In this document: one piece after another, positions 6,011 through 11,077 of the stretch | Numbering within the stretch: the first letter of the stretch is position 1 | Layout of the letters: every line of letters starts with the position of its first letter | NCBI GenBank assembly: GCA_018694455.1 | Contig: JABHNP010000150.1 | Coordinates: 1 to 11,077 of the forward strand | DNA length: 11,077 nucleotides | Origin: Planctomycetaceae bacterium | GTDB lineage: Bacteria; Planctomycetota; Planctomycetia; Pirellulales; UBA1268 | Direction: 5' to 3' | The notes under the pieces: model-generated | Told to the model about the DNA's origin: nothing | The model's input: the letters and a program-made list of their open reading frames with translations, nothing else | The model's database searches: none | Position numbers and translations under genes: made by a program

Positions 6011-7390
6011 ATGTCGACCACGCGACGACGGTTTCTCACGACCGCGACTACAACTACGCTAGCAACTGCTACTGTTCCGTATTTTGGATGGCAAAAAAAG
6101 ACACTCGCGGACGAAAGTAAGGCGAAGAACGATCGTGTAGCTATTGGCCTTATTGGTGCCGGTGGTATGGGGTGCGGGAATCTTCGTACGGCAGCACAAT
6201 GGATTGACGTTGTTGCAATCGCAGATGCAGATACAGGCCGCGCATCGAAGGCAAACAAATTGCTTAGTGATGGGAAAGCCCAAGAGTATGCTGATTACCG
6301 AGCCATTCTTGACCGGAAGGATATTGACGTCCTTCATATTGCAACGCCAGATCATTGGCATACGAAACCATTGATTGAAGCGATGCTTGCTGGCAAAGAT
6401 GTTTACTGCGAGAAGCCCCTTACTCTCACGATTGATGAAGGGAAGCTTATTCGGAAAGTACAGAAAGAAACGGGTCGGGTCGTTCAGGTTGGAACGCAGC
6501 AAAGAAGTCAGTTCCAACTGTTTGTAAAAGCGGTTGCGATGGTTGCCAGTGGGCGGGTTGGAAAGATTAAGAAGATCACAGCTGCAATCGGGGCTGGTCC
6601 GACATGTGATGCCTTGCCAGCAGTATCACCTCCGGCAGAGCTTGACTGGGATCGCTGGTTGGGGCCTGTGCCTGCTGTTGACTATCGTTACGTACAAAAG
6701 CCAGGAAAAAAAGGCCGTCCAAATACGAATTGCCATTATGAATTTCGTTGGTGGTATGAATTTTCCGGCGGCAAACTCACTGATTGGGGTGCACACCATG
6801 TTGATATTGCTGTCTGGGCTCTTGAGCAGGCTGGGCAAGCAGGTGAGCACGGTGGTCCGACAGGCATTGGAGGGACGGCCACGCATCCGGTGCCTTTTAA
6901 GAATGGTATGCCGGTAGAGCGAGACCGCTACAACACTGCAACCGGCTTTCTTCTTTCAGCAGCATATCCTAACGATGTCGAACTGATTATTCGACACGAT
7001 ACGGATAACGGTGTGACCATTGAGGGAGATAAGGGGAAAATCTTTGTGAATCGCGGTAAGCTTGTTGGTGCCCCGGTCGAAGCACTTGCGGATGATCCAC
7101 TTCCAGAGGATGCAATTGCGAAGGTTTATAAAGGTCTCCCTATGGAAGCCGATGGTCGTAAAGCTCATTGGGCTACCTTCCTGAATTGTGTGAAAACTCG
7201 AAAATCACCAATCTCTGACGTTCACTCACATATGAGAGCCCTGAATGTCTGTCATCTTGCCGGCATTAGTGCCCGGCTTGGTCGACACATTGCATGGGAT
7301 GCCAAGTCTGAGCAGATCACGGGTGACAACGAAGCCAATGCGATGCTGTCGCGTCCCTATCGCAAGGGATACGAGATCGATATGGGATGA
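6011..7390 (+). CDS. Tat-exported Gfo/Idh/MocA family oxidoreductase
   Basis: 459 residues. The N-terminus STTRRRFLTT followed by an Ala/Thr-rich hydrophobic stretch (to about 24) is a twin-arginine signal, so the enzyme is folded with its cofactor and then exported. The NAD(P)-binding Rossmann fold starts at about 42, with the glycine motif GLIGAGGMG (46-54) and an acidic strand end (AIADAD, 69-74). The family's cofactor-edge motif CEKPL lies at 133-137 (catalytic-region Lys135). The C-terminal substrate domain carries WWYEFSGGKLTDWGAHHVD (247-265), with the His pair typical of the planctomycete/Bacteroidetes exported branch. Members oxidise or reduce sugars, inositols or related polyols, and the exported branch includes enzymes acting on glycosides; the substrate here is unknown. 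It lies 117 bases past the phospholipase gene with its own ribosome site and is probably an independent unit. It converges on the M48 gene with 57 bases between stops and no obvious terminator hairpin there. Confidence 0.93.
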   Translation: MSTTRRRFLTTATTTTLATATVPYFGWQKKTLADESKAKNDRVAIGLIGAGGMGCGNLRTAAQWIDVVAIADADTGRASKANKLLSDGKAQEYADYRAILDRKDIDVLHIATPDHWHTKPLIEAMLAGKDVYCEKPLTLTIDEGKLIRKVQKETGRVVQVGTQQRSQFQLFVKAVAMVASGRVGKIKKITAAIGAGPTCDALPAVSPPAELDWDRWLGPVPAVDYRYVQKPGKKGRPNTNCHYEFRWWYEFSGGKLTDWGAHHVDIAVWALEQAGQAGEHGGPTGIGGTATHPVPFKNGMPVERDRYNTATGFLLSAAYPNDVELIIRHDTDNGVTIEGDKGKIFVNRGKLVGAPVEALADDPLPEDAIAKVYKGLPMEADGRKAHWATFLNCVKTRKSPISDVHSHMRALNVCHLAGISARLGRHIAWDAKSEQITGDNEANAMLSRPYRKGYEIDMG

Positions 7391-7447
7391 TCGTTCTGGT
7401 GGCTTCCGTTCGTGGCTCAACAGGAACTGGGTGAATCAAAAGTGCGT

Positions 7448-9457
7448 TCAAACCATTAGAGGCATTGGACAGTCAAGCGTAGTGGCGATTGCTCGTAGAA
7501 GATCGATCTCTCGAGGGGTGATTGTGCCGTCGGCAGAAGCCGTTTCAGCCAGGCCACGGATGAGTTTTGATTTTGATTTACCGGGTAGCCGTCCGAGTGC
7601 ATCGAGCGAGTGATTGAGTCTGTTGAAAATCGTTCGATCCCACGGCTGGAGTTCGAGCGGTGGTAAACCGGTCGCCTCTACGCCACGTTCGAAGGCGCTC
7701 TGCACGGCATCTTGTTCACGGCTGCCGGCATGAGCCAATGCAGATAATACCGTTGAAACATCTTCAGGCGCTGGACGTTGATTAGTTTTTCTTTTTCTTT
7801 TTCTGCCAAAGTGCGGATCCAAGACGTGAAGAACAACTTTTTGAAGAGTCCATTCAAATAGGCTAAGTCGGTTGTCTGCAGCAGCAAGGGCGTGAATGTT
7901 CTCTCGGAATCGCTCGTATTGCTCCGGTGAAAGATCTTTTAATGGTCCGAGGCAGATGTCAACCAATGGCAGTCGTGATTTTCGAGGAAGTGTGACAATC
8001 AATTTATGGAGTTCAATGGTTGAGCGGTAGACAGCAGGATCAGCCTCGGCAGCAAGTCGTTCAAATTGTTGCTGGCAGCTTGTGAAGTCTGCATCGAGTA
8101 GCAGAGCGTATACGACTCCACGAGCCCCGTAAGGTTCTCTGGCTGCTTCACGAAGCTTTTCAGGTAGGGATTCAAGGAGTTCGTGGGAGCGAGCAATTTG
8201 TTGAGGGGTTGGTTTTCCAATTGCTTCAACAGCCTGCTCTGGTGATGGTGCTGCTGGCGGTACCGTTTCATTCACCGGCACGTTTCTATCTATGATTTTG
8301 CTTTCAGGAGAGACGCTACCCGATGGTGCAGGACCTGCTACTGATCCTGCAAACCCAACAGCACCAGCTTGGGCAAAAGCGGGAGAGTGAGTCGCTGGAG
8401 TGCCTCTAGTTGCCTCTTCAGCCGCCATTTCAGCCTGCCAGAACATGTCAATCCGTGCGATTCGCTTTGCAAGCGGTGGGTGCGTTGCGAAGAGTTCTGA
8501 AACACCCTCAGCAAAAAACATATGAGACGCTTCGGCAGCCTTCGCGATTTTTACTTTTGACCCAAGATTTAGCCCGCCAATTTTTTTGAGTGCCCCTGCA
8601 ATACCGTTGGGGTCACGTGTGAATTGTACGGCTGATGCATCTGCGAGAAACTCACGTTGTCTACTTACCGCGGCTTTAATCAGGTTGCCAACGAGTGTTC
8701 CAATAAACCCGATAACTATAAGTCCTACGCCAAGACCAAGACTGATCAGTACGATACCACCACCACCTTTTTGATTATTGCTTCTTCCGCCACCCGATGC
8801 TGCAGCAATACGCATGGTGTAATAGCCAATAAGACCAACAATCAGGATGCCGTGAACAATTCCAATAAGACGTATGTTGAGTCGCATGTCACCATTGAGG
8901 ATATGGCTAAATTCATGAGCGATCACGCCCTGGAGTTCATCACGACTAAGCTGTTCAACGCAGCCACGAGTCACGCCGATGACAGCATCTTCCGGATGGT
9001 ATCCAGCAGCAAATGCATTAATGCCTCTTTCCCGTTCCATCATGAATACTGGCGGTACTGGTAAGCCGGAAGCCAGTGCCATTTCCTCTACGACATTGAG
9101 GATTTTGCGTTCAACCGGATCAACCGAGTCATTCAACAGTCGGTGACCGCCGAGAGATAAGGCGAGCGGTTCTCCTCCACCGGAGAGTTGGGCAGTTTTA
9201 TATAAGCTGCCTCCACCAACGATAAGAAATACTGCGAGGCTTACTCCTACAAAGATGTCTGGTCTCCAGAATGTGTCTGGACCAAGTTGATCGACGAGTG
9301 CTTCCCGCTGTTGAGGTGCTTGCTCAAGCCCACCAAGGTAAAGTGACATGACCAGCACGTACGTCCCCACAATCAGGCCCGCCATGGCAACGACAAAAAG
9401 CCCGACCAGCATGCCTGTTTTTCGTCGAGCTCGATCCTGGTGTTCAAAGAAGTTCAT
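7448..9457 (-). CDS. Membrane M48 (HtpX-like) zinc metallopeptidase with TerB-like C-terminal region
   Basis: 669 residues. Membrane helices are seen at about 15-38, 67-85, 196-214 and 234-258. The peptidase core has the zinc motif HEFSH (His181, Glu182, His185) and the third-ligand region SRQREFLADA (Glu269), so the site looks intact, with the active site facing the cytoplasm as in HtpX. The usual HtpX-like ending THPPLAKRIARI is at 325-336. About 345-415 is an Ala/Pro/Ser-rich linker. The extra 250-residue C-terminal part is helical with a basic patch (RKRKRK, 552-557), and near its end LAETASADGTITPREIDLLRAIA (636-658) resembles the TerB/DjlA-type acidic helix pair. HtpX itself is only about 290 residues, so this is the long form. 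It lies 96 bases downstream of lemA on the same strand, so co-transcription is likely. The ribosome site is weak (AAAAGAG, about 7 bases before ATG). Role inferred: turnover of damaged membrane proteins. Confidence 0.92.
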   Translation of the reverse strand: MNFFEHQDRARRKTGMLVGLFVVAMAGLIVGTYVLVMSLYLGGLEQAPQQREALVDQLGPDTFWRPDIFVGVSLAVFLIVGGGSLYKTAQLSGGGEPLALSLGGHRLLNDSVDPVERKILNVVEEMALASGLPVPPVFMMERERGINAFAAGYHPEDAVIGVTRGCVEQLSRDELQGVIAHEFSHILNGDMRLNIRLIGIVHGILIVGLIGYYTMRIAAASGGGRSNNQKGGGGIVLISLGLGVGLIVIGFIGTLVGNLIKAAVSRQREFLADASAVQFTRDPNGIAGALKKIGGLNLGSKVKIAKAAEASHMFFAEGVSELFATHPPLAKRIARIDMFWQAEMAAEEATRGTPATHSPAFAQAGAVGFAGSVAGPAPSGSVSPESKIIDRNVPVNETVPPAAPSPEQAVEAIGKPTPQQIARSHELLESLPEKLREAAREPYGARGVVYALLLDADFTSCQQQFERLAAEADPAVYRSTIELHKLIVTLPRKSRLPLVDICLGPLKDLSPEQYERFRENIHALAAADNRLSLFEWTLQKVVLHVLDPHFGRKRKRKTNQRPAPEDVSTVLSALAHAGSREQDAVQSAFERGVEATGLPPLELQPWDRTIFNRLNHSLDALGRLPGKSKSKLIRGLAETASADGTITPREIDLLRAIATTLDCPMPLMV

Positions 9458-9553
9458 GACAAACTCTTTTCTGTGATGTCAGCGTTCCTGTCCCCCCTGT
9501 GAATCATTGAGGGCTGTAAAAGTTTTATTCGCCGGGTAGGGGGCCTCTTGCTG

Positions 9554-10147
9554 TTAGAAAGAGACCGATGGCGCCGCCTGAATTGCCTGTTTGTCATCAA
9601 ACTCGAGAAGTGATGCATGTTGAAAACCAAATGTTCCAGCAAACAGCATTTGTGGGAATGAATCGCGGTACATGTTGTATGCAGTCACCGCATCGTTAAA
9701 TGCCTGGCGTGAGAATGCTACTTTGTTTTCTGTGCTGGTCAGTTCTTCTTGAATTGCCATCATGTTCTGGTTCGCTTTAAGGTCTGGGTATGCCTCAGCG
9801 AGTGCAAAGAGACGGCCGAGCGACTGAGTGAGCATGGTTTCCGCACCACCAAGTGCACCCATAGCGGCTGGATCACCAGGGTTTGCAGCGGCCTTGCCAG
9901 CCGCTGAAACGGCTTGGTTTCTAGCATTGATCACCCCTTCAAGAGTCTCACGTTCATGAGACATGTATCCCTTGGCAGTTTCGACAAGGTTGGGGATGAG
10001 GTCATATCGCCGCTTGAGTTGTACGTCGATTTGGGCAAAGGCATTTTTGTTACGTGCACGTAAAGAGACAAGTCGGTTGTAGATTCCGGCAAGCCAAAAT
10101 CCGAGGAGAACGAGTGCACCGAGTATGACGAGTAAAGGAATAAGCAT
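9554..10147 (-). CDS. lemA: LemA family membrane protein
   Basis: 197 residues, normal length for the family. One N-terminal membrane helix spans about residues 2-21, followed by a helical domain with the LemA signatures: NKNAFAQIDVQLKRRYDLIPNLV (33-55), the ETAKGYMSHE segment, AYPDLKANQNM (119-129) and STENKVAFSRQAFNDAVTAYN (138-158). The N-terminus is likely short and outside, with the helical coil on one face of the membrane; the exact cellular role of LemA is not settled. Start: a TTG at 10153 is in frame, but the ATG at 10147 has GGAG 7 bases before it, so 10147 is chosen. It is the first gene of a likely two-gene operon with the M48 peptidase, an association common in bacteria and suggesting that LemA assists or regulates the protease. 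Confidence 0.94.
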   Translation of the reverse strand: MLIPLLVILGALVLLGFWLAGIYNRLVSLRARNKNAFAQIDVQLKRRYDLIPNLVETAKGYMSHERETLEGVINARNQAVSAAGKAAANPGDPAAMGALGGAETMLTQSLGRLFALAEAYPDLKANQNMMAIQEELTSTENKVAFSRQAFNDAVTAYNMYRDSFPQMLFAGTFGFQHASLLEFDDKQAIQAAPSVSF

Positions 10148-10154
10148 CAGCAAT

Positions 10155-10158
10155 CTCC
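10155..10158 (-). promoter_or_regulatory. Ribosome binding site deciding the lemA start
   Basis: On the - strand GGAG ends 7 bases before the ATG at 10147. A start at the TTG (10153) would leave only one base between the site and the start codon, which is too close. Confidence 0.75.
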
Positions 10159-10177
10159 GTGTGCAGGTAAGGCTTGT

Positions 10178-10199
10178 GGGGGTGACGCACGAAACCCCC
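10178..10199. promoter_or_regulatory. GC-rich 6-bp hairpin in the lemA leader
   Basis: GGGGGT at 10178-10183 and ACCCCC at 10194-10199 pair across a 10-base loop, about 30 bases upstream of the lemA start codon. It could be a leader hairpin in the lemA transcript. There is no T-run, so it is not a standard terminator. Confidence 0.35.
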
Positions 10200-10232
10200 C
10201 GATTCTTAGTAAGATTACCAGAGTCAACAACA

Positions 10233-10255
10233 TTCTACATGTTGGAACTGTAGAA
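10233..10255. promoter_or_regulatory. Dyad TTCTACA-N9-TGTAGAA between lemA and the propeller gene
   Basis: A perfect 7-bp inverted repeat with a 9-base spacer (TGTTGGAAC, itself containing GTT/AAC), ending 27 bases before the propeller ATG and about 85 bases upstream of lemA. TACA...TGTA half-sites are typical of winged-helix repressor operators such as BlaI/CopY-type, but assigning that family would be a guess. It could also fold as a leader hairpin. Confidence 0.4.
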
Positions 10256-10282
10256 AGTCTTAAAAACTTCACTGGTGAAAAA

Positions 10283-11077
10283 ATGCTCCGATTGGCCTGG
10301 CTGATTCCTTGTGTCTTTGTAGCCCCAGTAATTGCTGCTGATTGGCCTCAATGGCGAGGTCCTGAGGGGCAGGGGCATGCTCCGACAGCTGTGGATCTAC
10401 CCGTTCGATGGAGCATTGGTTCAGCTGAGGAAGTTAGCACCCATCGGGACAATATATGCTGGCGGACAGAACTGCCGGGACGAGCATGGTCGTCTGCCAT
10501 GATAGATGGTGAAATAATATGGCTCACGACAGCCATTGAAGATGGAAGTGCTCAGGAAGGACCTCCACCACCTGGAAGCAAAAAACCTCAGCCCCGGAGT
10601 GTTGCCAAGTCAGTAACGTTTCGAGCACTTGGTCTAGACTCGCGAGATGGCCAGATTGTTGAGAATATAAAACTTTTCTCAGTGGATAATCCTCAGCCCA
10701 CACATGTGCTCAACAGTTTTGCTTCACCCTCTCCAGTGCTTGGGGCAGATCGTTTGTATTGTCAGTTTGGCGACTATGGAACCGCGTGTGTTGACACAAA
10801 AAAGGCGTCCGTGGTGTGGCATAACCGCAGCCAACGATTGAATCATGAGAATGGACCGGGCAGCACACCTGTTCTTTGGCGAGACCTTCTCATTTTTCAT
10901 TGTGACGGAAGTGATGTGCAATATGTCGTTGCGCTAGATACCAACACGGGGGAGGAAGTCTGGAGGACTGATCGAAGTGGTGAGATGAACGACAATCCCG
11001 AAATGAAAAAAGCCTATGGGACACCACTGGTGACTTCTGTTGGCGGACGCGAGGTGCTGCTTTCTCCGGCAGCAAAC
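10283..11077 (+). CDS. Secreted PQQ-like beta-propeller protein, N-terminal part (runs off window)
   Basis: 265 codons are open from the ATG at 10283 to the last base, with no stop; the 3' part is outside the window. GGTGA lies about 5 bases before the ATG. Residues 1-19 form a signal peptide (LRLAWLIPCVFVAPVIAA). The mature protein starts DWPQWRGPEGQG, a hallmark of planctomycete PQQ-like propeller proteins. Blade-like segments are visible at about 153-180 (VLGADRLYCQFGDYGTACVD, VVWH) and 195-230 (STPVLWRDLLIFHCDG, VVALDTNTGEEVW), the second matching the usual ALD-TG-W repeat. A Pro-rich insert (EGPPPPGSKKPQP) lies at 92-104. Such proteins often lack the true PQQ quinoprotein active site and may act as binding or scaffold modules; the part seen here cannot decide. 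It diverges from lemA across 135 bases. Confidence 0.87.
   Translation, partial: MLRLAWLIPCVFVAPVIAADWPQWRGPEGQGHAPTAVDLPVRWSIGSAEEVSTHRDNICWRTELPGRAWSSAMIDGEIIWLTTAIEDGSAQEGPPPPGSKKPQPRSVAKSVTFRALGLDSRDGQIVENIKLFSVDNPQPTHVLNSFASPSPVLGADRLYCQFGDYGTACVDTKKASVVWHNRSQRLNHENGPGSTPVLWRDLLIFHCDGSDVQYVVALDTNTGEEVWRTDRSGEMNDNPEMKKAYGTPLVTSVGGREVLLSPAAN

Noticed and set aside
5899..6258. 119-codon - strand frame over the oxidoreductase start
   Set aside because: Antisense to the Tat signal and Rossmann fold; low-complexity valine runs come from the Thr-rich signal peptide codons.
7391..7447. Searched for a terminator between the convergent oxidoreductase and M48 genes
   Set aside because: No stable hairpin with a T-run was found by eye.
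7245..7613. 122-codon + strand frame spanning the convergent junction
   Set aside because: Overlaps two well-supported genes out of frame, with an Arg/Ser-rich shadow-like composition.
9492..9543. CCCCCT/AGGGGG inverted repeat between lemA and the M48 gene
   Set aside because: The arms are short homopolymer runs about 40 bases apart with no T-run; unlikely to terminate or regulate.
10154..10282. TTGACT on the - strand as a lemA -35 box
   Set aside because: No -10-like hexamer at 16-18 bases spacing (AATCGG at that position), so no promoter is called.

Overview
The window looks like a chromosomal stretch from a planctomycete, probably a Pirellulales/Rhodopirellula-like bacterium. Base composition is close to half G+C. 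The gene set is typical of that phylum: a secreted beta-helix protein with a C-terminal fibronectin-like domain, a secreted EF-hand protein, a Tat-exported Gfo/Idh/MocA oxidoreductase, and a secreted PQQ-like propeller that begins its mature part with a DWPQWRGP-type motif. The taxonomy is inferred from family content only; no marker gene is present. There is no rRNA, tRNA, CRISPR array, transposase or phage gene.

Layout, left to right. (1) A 50-codon C-terminal tail of a + strand gene (1-153) runs into the 3' end of a large - strand gene for a secreted parallel beta-helix protein (137-2554). (2) A perfect 13-bp inverted-repeat terminator (2630-2664) separates it from a - strand gene for a secreted three-EF-hand protein (2738-3238) built from 132-bp repeats. 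(3) A - strand gene for a small basic/hydrophobic/acidic protein of unknown function (3461-3868) diverges from a + strand gene for a cyclic-nucleotide-domain/patatin phospholipase (4067-5893). The roughly 200-bp shared control region holds three copies of TGACCTG and a second dyad. (4) A + strand Tat-dependent Gfo/Idh/MocA oxidoreductase (6011-7390) meets, tail to tail, (5) a - strand lemA to M48-peptidase pair (10147 down to 7448). (6) Divergent from lemA, a + strand PQQ-like beta-propeller gene starts at 10283 and runs off the right edge.

How the genes fit together. The one convincing functional unit is lemA plus the membrane M48 (HtpX-like) peptidase, a recurring bacterial pairing usually linked to envelope protein quality control. 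The beta-helix, EF-hand, Gfo/Idh and propeller proteins all carry export signals and suit the planctomycete habit of degrading or binding complex carbohydrate, but nothing here shows that they form one pathway. I see no defence, mobile or biosynthetic system. The least explained items are the small unknown protein at 3461-3868 and the repeated motif in the divergent promoter region beside the phospholipase gene.
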